Notes: generated by a model not told the origin, from the sequence alone. A DNA stretch of 64,000 nt from Yoonia sp. I 8.24 (GCF_022096995.1 NZ_JACXGQ010000001.1:372001-436000), one strand, 5' to 3'; positions 1 through 8,462 are shown, counted from the stretch's first letter. Program-made: numbers and translations.

Positions 1-131
1 CCTACGGCGCGCTGGGGGAAACGGACAACGCGCGCATGATCTGGGTCGAAGCCCAAGAGGTGTTTGGCCCAAATGCGGATGCGATGGTCATCCTACGCGA
101 CGCGGCACAAACGGCGGGGCTACTCGAATGA
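1..131 (+). CDS. C-terminal end of a probable cytochrome c biogenesis protein CcmI (partial)
   Basis: An open frame (codons from position 3) enters from the left edge and ends at TGA 129-131. About 42 residues are visible, including the stretch GETDNARMIWVEAQEVFG, which reads like a tetratricopeptide helix pair followed by a short tail. CcmI proteins, which hold apocytochrome c for haem attachment, end in such TPR-like repeats. In Rhodobacteraceae ccmI often lies directly before ruvX, so the name rests on both the helix pattern and the neighbour. The stop overlaps the ruvX start (ATGA), suggesting coupling. With so little sequence another TPR protein cannot be excluded. Confidence 0.5.
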   Translation, partial: YGALGETDNARMIWVEAQEVFGPNADAMVILRDAAQTAGLLE

Positions 132-604
132 TCTGTGAGACACCGCAGGAATTTGCTGCTGCAATCCCCGCATACGGGGCGCTCGCAGGGCTTGATCTGG
201 GCACGGTTACCATTGGGGTCGCCGTGTCTGATTTAATGAAATCCGTGGCCACGCCGCTAGAAACGATCAAGCGCAAGAAATTCGGCGTGGACGCGGCCAA
301 GCTGCTTGAAATCACCAATGCGCGCAAAATCACGGGAATCGTGCTGGGTCTGCCGATGAATATGGACGGATCAGAGGGACCGCGTTGTCAGGCGACACGC
401 GCATTTGCGCGCAATCTTGAACGGCTGACCGATTTACCGATCACTTATTGGGACGAACGGCTATCGACCGTCGCCGCCGAACGGGCACTACTCGAAGCAG
501 ATACATCGCGCCAGCGCCGTTCCGAAGTCATCGACCACGTTGCTGCGGCCTATATCTTACAAGGGATGCTTGATCGGTTGGGCAATCTGCGGGCCGCAAC
601 ATGA
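128..604 (+). CDS. ruvX: RuvX/YqgF family putative Holliday junction resolvase / pre-16S rRNA nuclease
   Basis: 158 aa, the usual size for YqgF. The RNase H-like fold is shown by the first strand GLDLGTVTIGVAVSD (residues 21-35, acidic D23), then LGLPMNMDGS (about 73-82), YWDERLST (about 107) and the late acidic helix DHVAAAYIL (about 136). Family members process the 5' end of 16S rRNA, and a Holliday junction role has also been proposed. An N-terminal tail of about 15 residues precedes the first strand. The gene overlaps the frame upstream by 4 nt and the DUF1289 gene downstream by 4 nt, so the three are probably translated together. Confidence 0.95.
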   Translation: MICETPQEFAAAIPAYGALAGLDLGTVTIGVAVSDLMKSVATPLETIKRKKFGVDAAKLLEITNARKITGIVLGLPMNMDGSEGPRCQATRAFARNLERLTDLPITYWDERLSTVAAERALLEADTSRQRRSEVIDHVAAAYILQGMLDRLGNLRAAT

Positions 605-870
605 CCGATGACATCTGGGCGCGCGATGAGATCGAAAGCCCCTGCATTAAAATCTGCGTGATCCATCCGCAAAGCAGGCTTTGCGCCGGTTGCCTGCGCA
701 CGATTGATGAAATCGGCGCTTGGTCGCAGATGACGCCGGATGCGCGGCGGACAGTGTTGGATGAACTCGAACGCCGACGCAGTCAAATCACCAAGCGGCG
801 CGGAGGACGGTCAGCACGTGTTGCGGCTAATCGCGCGGAAACACAAAACACCGATCCCGACGGATCATAA
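601..870 (+). CDS. DUF1289 domain protein (small Cys-rich)
   Basis: 89 aa. The N-terminal half carries the DUF1289 signature: SPCIKIC, then LCAGC, giving four cysteines spaced Cx3C and Cx2C, followed by TIDEIGAW. The pattern suggests a small metal or Fe-S site, but the function is unknown. The last 30 residues are a basic then polar tail (RRSQITKRRGGR). It starts inside the ruvX stop (ATGA). Its last 44 nt overlap the 3' end of the convergent ABC ATPase gene on the other strand. Confidence 0.85.
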   Translation: MTDDIWARDEIESPCIKICVIHPQSRLCAGCLRTIDEIGAWSQMTPDARRTVLDELERRRSQITKRRGGRSARVAANRAETQNTDPDGS

Positions 871-1900
871 TCCAGAGCGGCGTGCCGATTTGTGGCAAGA
901 AGACCGACGGCACACTCGCCTGCAAAAGCGATCCATCGTAATCCATCCGCAACGAAACCAAACTCGACGCGCCGACAAACCGCGCGCGCTCAACCACGCC
1001 GCGCGCAGGCGCGCCATCGCTGGCGGTCGGGTTTGGTCCGTGCCCGGCCCGATCAAAATCAATTTTCAGATGCTGCGGGCGGATCACAATATCAACCTCT
1101 GTTCCATCTGGCACGCCGGGGGCCAAAAACTGCCCAAAGGGTGTTTCAGTCAATGCGCCCTCAACTGTGCCCGTGATCACATTGATATCACTAAAGAATG
1201 CCGCCGCCCTGCGATCCACAGGGGTGTTATAGATATTATAGGGTGCGCCTTGCTGCACGATTTTGCCGTCGCGCATTAGCGCAATTTCATCAGCCATGCG
1301 CATGGCTTCGCCAGGTTCATGGGTGACCAGCAGCACGGCCGTGCCTTCGCCCTTGAGCACCTCCAGCGTTTCATCACGGATTTCATCGCGCAACCGGTCA
1401 TCAAGACCCGAAAAAGGTTCGTCCATCAGCATCATTTGGGGGCGGGGTGCCAAGGCACGCGCCAATGCGACACGCTGCTGTTCGCCGCCTGACAGTTGGT
1501 GCGGATAGTCGTCGATGAAACGGGCCATGCCGACTTTTTGCAAAAGCTCTTGCACACGCGCTACCGCGTTTCGGTCACCGCGCAGCCCAAACGCAACATT
1601 TTGCCCGACGCTCAGATGCGGAAACAGCGCAAAATCCTGGAACATCAAGCCGATTGAGCGCCCTTCTGGCGGGACACGAAAAACCGTATCGCAGACGAGA
1701 TGCCCATCAACATGGATGGTGCCCCTGTCTTGCATCTCGACGCCGGCAATGATGCGCAGCGTCGTGGATTTCCCGCACCCCGATGGGCCCAACAGACAGG
1801 TCACCTGCCCCGGCATCACGCTCAGGCTCAGGTCGTCGACAACCTGCCGCCCGCCAAAGGATTTGACGATATTCTTGATCTCAAGGCGGGGGGTCAGCAT
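827..1900 (-). CDS. ABC transporter ATP-binding protein, Fe3+ (FbpC/AfuC) type, orphan
   Basis: 357 aa from the ATG at 1900, chosen because the domain begins right after it (MLTPRLEIKNIVKSFGG); a longer frame to 1927 adds 9 unlikely residues. Walker A GPSGCGKST (38-46), Q-loop MFQDFALFPH (about 86), signature LSGGEQQRVALARAL (136-150), Walker B MMLMDEP (156-162) and H-loop VTHE (192-195, H194) are all present. A TOBE-like C-terminal region of about 110 residues follows. The sequence style is that of the iron(III)/thiamine/polyamine ATPases. No permease or binding protein lies nearby, so the substrate is open and it may serve a transporter encoded elsewhere. Confidence 0.88.
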   Translation of the reverse strand: MLTPRLEIKNIVKSFGGRQVVDDLSLSVMPGQVTCLLGPSGCGKSTTLRIIAGVEMQDRGTIHVDGHLVCDTVFRVPPEGRSIGLMFQDFALFPHLSVGQNVAFGLRGDRNAVARVQELLQKVGMARFIDDYPHQLSGGEQQRVALARALAPRPQMMLMDEPFSGLDDRLRDEIRDETLEVLKGEGTAVLLVTHEPGEAMRMADEIALMRDGKIVQQGAPYNIYNTPVDRRAAAFFSDINVITGTVEGALTETPFGQFLAPGVPDGTEVDIVIRPQHLKIDFDRAGHGPNPTASDGAPARGVVERARFVGASSLVSLRMDYDGSLLQASVPSVFLPQIGTPLWIMIRRDRCFVFPRD

Positions 1901-1967
1901 AAGGCGCGCAATCCCTGACGGAAACATTGGTTCACCGCACCTAGCAAGCGCGGCTGATCAGGGCAAG

Positions 1968-3086
1968 CTAATGCAAAGCGAAATCGCAGGTTTGGGCGAT
2001 CTTCCCATTGATTTGCACGTGAAGACGGTGGGCACCGGGATGCAGGCGAAATGTCGTGGCATTGCCTTTGAACTTATGTTTCTTGCTGATTATGATCGGC
2101 ACGCCCGCTTTGGCCGACACCTGCTTACATTTGAACACTTTGGGAGAAGTTTTGCCCTGCGCCTTCACAAAGTCGATGACGTAATCGATGATCAGCGGCG
2201 CATCTTCTGCCGCCTCCACGATAAAAGAAATCGCGGCTGTCTCATCAATTTGGATGGGGTTGGGCGCAATGGTAAGTTGCGTCACTGTGACACCCACATC
2301 TGGCCGATATCCCAAGTGCAGCATCGCCGCTGGGTGCCCGGCTTTCACCAAACCGCGCAAAGCATGTCTGCGCATATAGCTTAATTCAGGCGTGGTCTGC
2401 GCGTCTTTGGTTTGCCAATCGGACAATCGCCCAATCACGGCGTCCGGGTCTTTTTTGCTGATATCGTTCAAATGGTTCGCGACTGACCGGGTGACAAAGC
2501 GGGTGTTATCCGCGTGCAACTGGTCCAACAACGGGAGGGCTTGCGCAGTATTCACCCCAATCCCCTGCCCCCAAGGCAATTTAGGTCGCGTCCCTTCGGA
2601 AACGAGCCTGCGCACGTGATAGCTGTCATGCCTGACCCAATCGTGCATGCGTTCCAACGTCGCGGCCTCATGGGCATTCAAGAACGCGCGAATAGAATAT
2701 TCCATTGAAAACCGTTGGGTGATTTCTGCAATCAAGTCGAGGCTTATATCGCGGTGATCTGCAATCCCCATGGTTTCAACAACCACACCCAAAGGGGCGT
2801 AGATGAAATGCCCAAAATCATCGTCAGATTTGGTTCGATCAAGCGCCGGGGGTAAGGCCGCCAAAATGGCATCAGCCGCTGCCGGAAAATTGTTGGGCAG
2901 GTAGCGCACCAAAACCTCGGCGATCCAATTGATCCGCGCCTTCAGTTCGAGCGGGCCCATCTGCGCCAATACGTCGCTGGTAAAGGGGGCGGCTTCAAAG
3001 ACGCCCGCCTTTTCAAAGTGATCACCCAAAAGGCCAACCGTTTCAGGATTGAACAGTTGGTCTTTCAGGCTAAACCCTTGTGCCAT
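1968..3086 (-). CDS. alkC: AlkC-type DNA alkylation repair glycosylase with C-terminal Ig-like domain
   Basis: 372 aa. Residues 1 to about 260 are all-helical and HEAT-like, with RHDSYHVRRLVSEGTRPKLPW (about 153-173), a block typical of the AlkC/AlkD superfamily. The last 105 or so residues are beta-rich, starting near NPIQIDETAAISFIVEA and ending GAHRLHVQINGK, as in AlkC proteins that carry an added immunoglobulin-like domain. The expected role is excision of 3-methyladenine and 3-methylcytosine from alkylated DNA. Its ATG overlaps the stop of the upstream SDR gene (TAATG), so it is very probably co-translated with it. No alkylation-response regulator is visible nearby. Confidence 0.85.
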   Translation of the reverse strand: MAQGFSLKDQLFNPETVGLLGDHFEKAGVFEAAPFTSDVLAQMGPLELKARINWIAEVLVRYLPNNFPAAADAILAALPPALDRTKSDDDFGHFIYAPLGVVVETMGIADHRDISLDLIAEITQRFSMEYSIRAFLNAHEAATLERMHDWVRHDSYHVRRLVSEGTRPKLPWGQGIGVNTAQALPLLDQLHADNTRFVTRSVANHLNDISKKDPDAVIGRLSDWQTKDAQTTPELSYMRRHALRGLVKAGHPAAMLHLGYRPDVGVTVTQLTIAPNPIQIDETAAISFIVEAAEDAPLIIDYVIDFVKAQGKTSPKVFKCKQVSAKAGVPIIISKKHKFKGNATTFRLHPGAHRLHVQINGKIAQTCDFALH

Positions 3087-3865
3087 TAGATCGTCGCGTT
3101 CAGCGCGCCACCGTCAACCACAAGGTTTTGACCAACGATAAAGCCAGCCTGATTGGAGCAAAGGAACGCACATGCGGCACCAAATTCAGCCGCAGTGCCG
3201 TAACGGCGCGCGGGAATTGTTGCTTTGCGTTGGGCAGTTGCGGCTGCGATATCGATGCCTTGGGCCTTTGATACGCCAGCATCGAGGCTCGCGGCGCGGT
3301 CGGTGGCATGAATTCCCGGCAACAGGTTGTTGATGTTTACACCCTTTTGCGCGACCTGACGTGAGGTGCCTGCAACAAAACCTGTCAGCCCAGCGCGCGC
3401 TGAATTCGACAGGCCAAGCGCCGGGATCGGCGCCTTAACAGACCCCGATGTGATGTTCACAACGCGGCCCCAGCCACGGTCAATCATTCCGGGCATCAAT
3501 GCTTTCATCAATGCAATCGGGGCCAGCATATTGGCGTCCAAAGCAGCAATAAAATCGTCACGGTCCCAATCAGACCACATCCCCGGAGGCGGCCCACCCG
3601 CGTTGTTCACCAAGATATCAACGTCGCCTGCAGCCGCAAGCAAGGCCGCGCGCCCTTCTTCGGTCGCCACATCAGCAGCGACAGTGGTGACATCAACACC
3701 GTATTTGCTACGGATTTCTGCTGCGGTCGCCTCTAGGGCCTCGGCCCCACGCGCGTTCAACACCAGGTCAACGCCCGCTTCGGCTAGCGCCTCTGCGCAA
3801 CCGCGCCCCAAACCTTTTGACGAGGCACACACCAGCGCCCGTTTACCTTTGATTCCAAGATCCAT
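3086..3865 (-). CDS. SDR family oxidoreductase with non-canonical active site
   Basis: 259 aa from the ATG at 3865, preceded by GGAGAAG; the longer frame to 3967 lacks such a site. The Rossmann cofactor motif is CASSKGLGRG (about 14-23), and DILVNNAGGPPPG, NITSGSVKAP and the C-terminal VVDGG are standard SDR elements. At the usual YxxxK position the protein reads LSNSARAGL, so Tyr and Lys appear replaced by Ser and Arg. A subgroup of SDRs with LSNSxRAG is known, but its chemistry is unclear. It is the first gene of a two-gene unit with alkC (TAATG overlap). Confidence 0.85.
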   Translation of the reverse strand: MDLGIKGKRALVCASSKGLGRGCAEALAEAGVDLVLNARGAEALEATAAEIRSKYGVDVTTVAADVATEEGRAALLAAAGDVDILVNNAGGPPPGMWSDWDRDDFIAALDANMLAPIALMKALMPGMIDRGWGRVVNITSGSVKAPIPALGLSNSARAGLTGFVAGTSRQVAQKGVNINNLLPGIHATDRAASLDAGVSKAQGIDIAAATAQRKATIPARRYGTAAEFGAACAFLCSNQAGFIVGQNLVVDGGALNATI

Positions 3866-3959
3866 CGACTCTTCTCCATTCGTGGCTTGGCGCACATCTA
3901 GCACCGCAAATACACCGGGTCTATTCCCTTCGGAAATTGTCACGTATATCTGAAGGGAC

Positions 3960-4922
3960 ATGACCAATCACAAACTGACCATAGACGTCTACCGCGCCGA
4001 GGATTTCACTGTCTGCGAAGGCGTGCGGATTGGTGAGCCACTGTCGTTTGCTGATGATTTGCTGATGGACGACCAGTTTCAGATGGGCGCGGATGCGGAC
4101 ATATTTGGTCTTGCGTTGCTTGATGATGGGCAAACGCTACGGCCCGCAGCGAGGCCGGATAACCTCGTCCATATCGATTGTTGTCTGACGCTGATCGCGC
4201 CAGACGGCGGCACGCATGAGGCGGTTATACTTGTCGAGGTGACAGGTGATCTCATCGCCGCTGTGCATGTGCTTGCGCTTGGCGATTTTACGCCGGCTAC
4301 CGGCTACCGGCTCATCGGGGTTGAACGCCACAGTGCCACTAAACGGTTCGCGCAATCTGCTGGCGGCTCGTTCGCGCGCGGCACGTTGATCACGATGGGA
4401 AATGGCATGATGCGCCCCATCGAGGCCCTTGCCGTTGGTGATGAGATATTAACCCGCGATAGCGGTAAACAGCCGATCCGTATGATTGGGCAGTGCACAT
4501 TGCGGGCCACGGGGCGTTTTGCCCCGGTCGTAATCACCAAAGGTGCGCTGCACAATGAAAACGATTTGGTGTTGCGCCCTGATCATCGGCTTATGGTTTA
4601 CCAAAGGGCAGACTACCTTGGGGCGGGCCGCCCAGAGGTGTTGATCAAGGCCCGCAAGCTTGTCGATGGCACATCTGTCTTGCGCCGCAAGGGCGGGTTT
4701 GTGGACTATTTTCAGCTCATTTTCGATGAGCACTTCATCATCTTTGCCGAAGGGATCGCCGCCGAGTCGCATCTTATCGACCAGCGCAGCCGTGCCGCGC
4801 TATCGACAAATATTACCCCCAAGAACCATACCCCACGCGACCCGCAAGACTACGAATTTCAAGGTGATATTACGCCAAGCGCCGATATTGCTGACCTGCT
4901 ACGTCGCGCATCGCGTGGCTAA
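3960..4922 (+). CDS. Hint (Hedgehog/intein-type) domain protein
   Basis: 320 aa. Residues about 137-280 form a Hint domain: SFARGTLITMGNGMMRPIEAL, then VGDEILTRDSGKQPIRMIG (about 159-177) and VLRPDHRLMVYQ (about 203). The N-terminal 130 residues are beta-rich and unassigned. Most Hint domains start with Cys; here the matching position is Ser137. No extein follows in the intein sense, since only about 40 residues remain after the domain. The start lies 94 bp from the divergent SDR gene and follows GAAGGGAC closely. The stop overlaps that of the convergent lipoprotein gene by 4 nt. Function is unknown; many Rhodobacteraceae carry several such proteins. Confidence 0.85.
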   Translation: MTNHKLTIDVYRAEDFTVCEGVRIGEPLSFADDLLMDDQFQMGADADIFGLALLDDGQTLRPAARPDNLVHIDCCLTLIAPDGGTHEAVILVEVTGDLIAAVHVLALGDFTPATGYRLIGVERHSATKRFAQSAGGSFARGTLITMGNGMMRPIEALAVGDEILTRDSGKQPIRMIGQCTLRATGRFAPVVITKGALHNENDLVLRPDHRLMVYQRADYLGAGRPEVLIKARKLVDGTSVLRRKGGFVDYFQLIFDEHFIIFAEGIAAESHLIDQRSRAALSTNITPKNHTPRDPQDYEFQGDITPSADIADLLRRASRG

Positions 4923-5476
4923 GGTGTGCGCTCACCGACAAATGTGCCATCAAAGATATCAACAGTCGTGCCTTGGGTGATATCGCCAAAGGCCACCCCT
5001 GCGATCCCCTCCCATTGCGCGCCATAAAAATCGCCTGCGACGGTGCCATCAATGATGTAAATCGTCCCGCTTTCATCCAATGCGCCGCCGATGTCCGCTG
5101 TGAACTGATAATCGAGGCTGGGTACCGCGCCAGGGTTCATTGCCCCATTGTCGATCTGCAATGTGCCCGTCAAGGATATCGCATCCGAGGCTAAATCCGT
5201 CACGCTGCCCGTCACCGGGGTTCCGCCTGCGTCAAAGCCCAAGGTGACGTCAAACGCGCCCTCAAACGTTTGTGCTGTCCCGTCAATCGGCAGATCGAGC
5301 TGAATGAGCCCCGCATAGCTCGCGCTGCCTTGCGTCGGCAAATCACCAACCGGGGTCACGCCAAGCCCGGTCACCTCATCGTGCAACCCATCAAAACCCG
5401 CAAGAGCAGTTCCGCCCCCCGTGCCCCCGCCGCCACAGGCGGTCAGCATCCCCCACATGATCCAATGATATTTCAT
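4919..5476 (-). CDS. Predicted lipoprotein with beta-barrel-like repeats
   Basis: 185 aa. A very short signal peptide ends in the lipobox LTAC, followed by a glycine-rich tether (GGGGTGGG). The mature part is Gly/Asp-rich with alternating hydrophobics. Its end, GTVAGDFYGAQWEGIAGVAF then DGTFVGER, resembles the handle/barrel segments of TbpB-like surface lipoproteins, but no confident family call is possible. The gene downstream of 5512-6123 on the same strand has the same architecture, so the two are probably tandem paralogues. I see no good ribosome-binding site before the ATG, and the start is uncertain. Confidence 0.65.
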   Translation of the reverse strand: MKYHWIMWGMLTACGGGGTGGGTALAGFDGLHDEVTGLGVTPVGDLPTQGSASYAGLIQLDLPIDGTAQTFEGAFDVTLGFDAGGTPVTGSVTDLASDAISLTGTLQIDNGAMNPGAVPSLDYQFTADIGGALDESGTIYIIDGTVAGDFYGAQWEGIAGVAFGDITQGTTVDIFDGTFVGERTP

Positions 5477-5511
5477 CGCATCAAATTGCGCGCAACATCG
5501 TTAACGTAAGG

Positions 5512-6123
5512 TTAAGGCGGCGGGGGCGTTTCTGCGACAACGACCAATGTCGCGTCTACAAGCGCGCCATTGTAGATCACCCCGGCCTCAAGATCAGAGG
5601 TGGTTAAAGCAGCCAGCGGATCCCCTAAGAAGGCGCCAGTCATGGTGCCATCAAACACCAATGTGTTAGTCCCTTCGGTCAGCACCCCGCCGTAGTCGAG
5701 CGAAACATCCGTCGCGATACGCCCCGCATCGATGGCAATTTCACCTGCATAGTCAACAACTTCACCCGTCGCGTTTGTGCCAAAAAACGCTGACATCGCC
5801 CCTGTCGCATCGCCTGTATCGAACCCAACCGTAACAAGCGTATCACCATAAAGCACAAGCGGCGCGCTGGGGTTTTCAACCCGTATCGTCGCAAACCCAT
5901 CAAAATCTGCTGCCCCTGTTACCGGAATGGCGGCGTCAGGCGTTGGTGCCATACCAATCGCCCCGGTTTCCACGTCACCTAATACCCGAATGCGCTGCGC
6001 ATCAAATGCATCCAAACGGGCAACACGCGGATCAATCCCAGAGCCGGGATCATCACCGCCGCCACCGCCGCCGCAACCCGCCGCAAACAAAACCAACACA
6101 AGACAAAAAATCTGTAATTTCAT
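5512..6123 (-). CDS. Predicted lipoprotein, paralogue of the neighbouring lipoprotein
   Basis: 203 aa from the ATG of MKLQIFCLVL, chosen because GGGA precedes it at short distance; an ATG three codons earlier (6132) is possible. The signal peptide ends in lipobox FAAGC and is followed by GGGGGGDD. The mature region has GDTLVTVGFDTGDATGAMSAF, a DGTMTGAFLGD turn and a proline-rich end (TPPPP). The layout of signal, glycine tether, beta-rich body and GxFxG motifs matches the 185-aa lipoprotein encoded next, 35 nt downstream. No function is recognised. The pair lies upstream of, and divergent from, prfC. Confidence 0.65.
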   Translation of the reverse strand: MKLQIFCLVLVLFAAGCGGGGGGDDPGSGIDPRVARLDAFDAQRIRVLGDVETGAIGMAPTPDAAIPVTGAADFDGFATIRVENPSAPLVLYGDTLVTVGFDTGDATGAMSAFFGTNATGEVVDYAGEIAIDAGRIATDVSLDYGGVLTEGTNTLVFDGTMTGAFLGDPLAALTTSDLEAGVIYNGALVDATLVVVAETPPPP

Positions 6124-6210
6124 AAATCCCATCTAGACAGCAAAACCCAAAGCAATCGTTAAACGCGCAGTGGATTGCCCTTTGCCCGCCAACCGCATAA
6201 AGCATGCGCC

Positions 6211-7809
6211 ATGACAAATCGCCTTGACCTGCCCGCTGAAATTGCCCGTCGCCGCACCTTTGCGATCATCTCGCACCCTGATGCGGGCAAGACGACATTG
6301 ACCGAAAAATTCCTTTTGTATGGTGGCGCCATTCAAATGGCCGGACAGGTGCGCGCCAAAGGCGAAGCACGCCGCACGCGGTCTGATTTCATGCAGATGG
6401 AAAAAGATCGCGGAATTTCGGTTTCGGCGTCAGCGATGTCATTTGATTTTGAACAGTATCGCTTCAACCTTGTCGACACGCCCGGTCACTCTGACTTTTC
6501 CGAAGACACCTACCGCACGCTGACCGCCGTGGATGCCGCGGTGATGGTGATCGATGGGGCCAAAGGTGTGGAAAGCCAAACGCAAAAACTGTTCGAAGTT
6601 TGCCGTTTGCGCGACCTGCCGATCTTGACCTTTTGTAACAAAATGGACCGCGAAAGCCGCGATACGTTCGAGATTATTGACGAAATTCAAGAAAATCTTG
6701 CAATTGACGTTACACCGGCCTCTTGGCCGATCGGCGTTGGCCGCGAGTTTATCGGCTGCTACGATATCTTGCGCGACAAGTTGGAACTAATGGATCGGGC
6801 GGACCGCAACAAGATTTCCGAAAGCATCCAAATCAGCGGCCTAGAGGATCCAAAACTCGCCGAACATGTGCCCGCGCATTTGCTTGAAAAATTCCTTGAA
6901 GAAATCGAAATGGCAAAAGAGCTGCTTCCGGCATTGGACCCAGAGGCGCTGCTGAACGGGTCCATGACCCCGATTTGGTTTGGCTCTGCGATGAATTCCT
7001 TTGGCGTCAAAGAACTGATGGACGGCATCGCAACATATGGCCCGCAGCCACAGGTGCAATCGGCCCACCCGCGTGATGTCGCACCAGAAGAACCCAAAGT
7101 CGCTGGCTTCGTGTTCAAGGTGCAGGCGAATATGGACCCCAAACACCGCGACCGCGTGGCCTTTGTGCGATTAGCCTCCGGGCATTTTCATCGCGGCATG
7201 AAGCTGACCCATGTGCGCGCGAAAAAGCAGATGGCGATCTCGAACCCTGTTCTGTTCCTTGCCGCTGATCGCGAATTGGCTGAAGAGGCTTGGGCAGGTG
7301 ATATCATCGGTATCCCCAACCACGGGCAACTGCGCATCGGTGATACATTGACCGAAGGTGAAGACATTCGTGTGTCCGGCATCCCGTCATTCGCGCCCGA
7401 ATTGCTACAATCATGTCGCGCGGGCGACCCGATGAAAGCCAAACATCTTGAAAAAGCACTGATGCAATTTGCCGAAGAAGGTGCTGCGAAAGTGTTCAAA
7501 CCCACCTTTGGGTCAGGCTTTATCGTGGGCGTTGTCGGTGCATTGCAATTCGAAGTGCTCGCCAGCCGGATCGAATTGGAATACGGGCTACCGGTCCGGT
7601 TTGAACAATCGCAGTTCACCTCTGCCCGCTGGGTGACAGGCGACAAAGACGCCGTTGAGAAATTCAGCGCGGCCAATAAGCAGCACATCGCCACAGATAA
7701 CGACGGCGACACGGTGTTTTTGACGCGTTTGCAATGGGATATCGACAGGGTTGGGCGAGATTATCCTGATGTGTCTTTGACCGCTACTAAAGAAATGATG
7801 GTCTGGTAA
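6211..7809 (+). CDS. prfC: Peptide chain release factor 3
   Basis: 532 aa from the ATG at 6211, close to the 529 aa of E. coli RF3; the frame upstream to 6175 adds 12 residues not expected in the family. G-domain motifs: HPDAGKTTLTEK (G1, about 22-33), DRGISVSAS (G2), DTPGHSD (G3) and NKMDR (G4). Domain II (VAFVRLASGHFHRGMKL) and the RF3 C-terminal domain (GALQFEVLASRIELEY) follow. RF3 is the GTPase that recycles RF1/RF2 from the ribosome after termination. It is transcribed alone and diverges from the lipoprotein pair. Confidence 0.97.
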   Translation: MTNRLDLPAEIARRRTFAIISHPDAGKTTLTEKFLLYGGAIQMAGQVRAKGEARRTRSDFMQMEKDRGISVSASAMSFDFEQYRFNLVDTPGHSDFSEDTYRTLTAVDAAVMVIDGAKGVESQTQKLFEVCRLRDLPILTFCNKMDRESRDTFEIIDEIQENLAIDVTPASWPIGVGREFIGCYDILRDKLELMDRADRNKISESIQISGLEDPKLAEHVPAHLLEKFLEEIEMAKELLPALDPEALLNGSMTPIWFGSAMNSFGVKELMDGIATYGPQPQVQSAHPRDVAPEEPKVAGFVFKVQANMDPKHRDRVAFVRLASGHFHRGMKLTHVRAKKQMAISNPVLFLAADRELAEEAWAGDIIGIPNHGQLRIGDTLTEGEDIRVSGIPSFAPELLQSCRAGDPMKAKHLEKALMQFAEEGAAKVFKPTFGSGFIVGVVGALQFEVLASRIELEYGLPVRFEQSQFTSARWVTGDKDAVEKFSAANKQHIATDNDGDTVFLTRLQWDIDRVGRDYPDVSLTATKEMMVW

Positions 7810-7952
7810 GCAGCCCTAAGCCATTACCCGTGCGGATTGGATGATGCGCGCAGGCAATGCGCTTATTCTCGCGTATCGCAAAAGTAGCTATTCCATCTTC
7901 GCGCAGATCAAGTAATGTTATTGTATTACCCTACCTGCAAAAGAAGACACAC

Positions 7953-8390
7953 ATGGCTCAAGTCAGTTCTTTGGCGCTCGGCGCCGCACTCATCACTTCT
8001 GGGACCGTCACATGGGCACAATCGGATGATTGGGACCTGCTGCGCGGGATCGCGATCACCGAAACCGTGACCGATACGTCCTACCGCGTCGACAAAACAT
8101 TCCCGGCGGCGATCGAAAACGGTCGCGAGGGCATGGTTTTAACCGGCTATGTCGTCCCTATCACGCCCGGCACAGACGTGCGCGAACTGATCCTCGTTTC
8201 AGATATGGGGTTTTGCCCGTTTTGCGGAGACCCAAACCACGGAGCAAGCGTACAAGTGATGCTCGACACGCCGATCAGCGGATTAGAAGAAGGAACACGG
8301 ATCACTTTGCGCGGCGACATGACCCCCGTACGCGACCCGCAAACTTGGAACGCCGCCATCCTTGAAAACGCGGTGATTGTTGAATCCTAA
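7953..8390 (+). CDS. Small secreted protein with CPFC motif (DUF3299-like)
   Basis: 145 aa from the ATG at 7953, preceded by AAGAAG; the upstream extension to 7857 does not look like protein. A signal peptide of about 25 residues ends near TWAQ. The mature part contains MVLTGYVVPI, ELILVSDMGFCPFCGDPNHG and a closing RITLRGDMTPV. This order (a gain-of-strand motif, a Cys-containing loop, then an OB-like end) resembles DUF3299 periplasmic proteins, which is only a by-eye likeness. The CxxC could bind a metal or be redox active. It stands alone between prfC and the helicase gene. Confidence 0.6.
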   Translation: MAQVSSLALGAALITSGTVTWAQSDDWDLLRGIAITETVTDTSYRVDKTFPAAIENGREGMVLTGYVVPITPGTDVRELILVSDMGFCPFCGDPNHGASVQVMLDTPISGLEEGTRITLRGDMTPVRDPQTWNAAILENAVIVES

Positions 8391-8462
8391 ATAGGAACGC
8401 CCCAAACGACGGTGCCAGACAGACACAGCTGACAACTGTCCGTGGCGTAAATGCTGCGTCGC

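Noticed and set aside
740-1279. 179-codon ORF overlapping DUF1289 and antisense to the ABC ATPase
   Set aside because: Its translation is Arg/His-rich and family-free, and both flanking genes are well supported.
1515-2384. 289-codon plus-strand ORF across the ATPase and alkC
   Set aside because: It spans the start of one real gene and the end of another on the opposite strand and has no coherent protein pattern.
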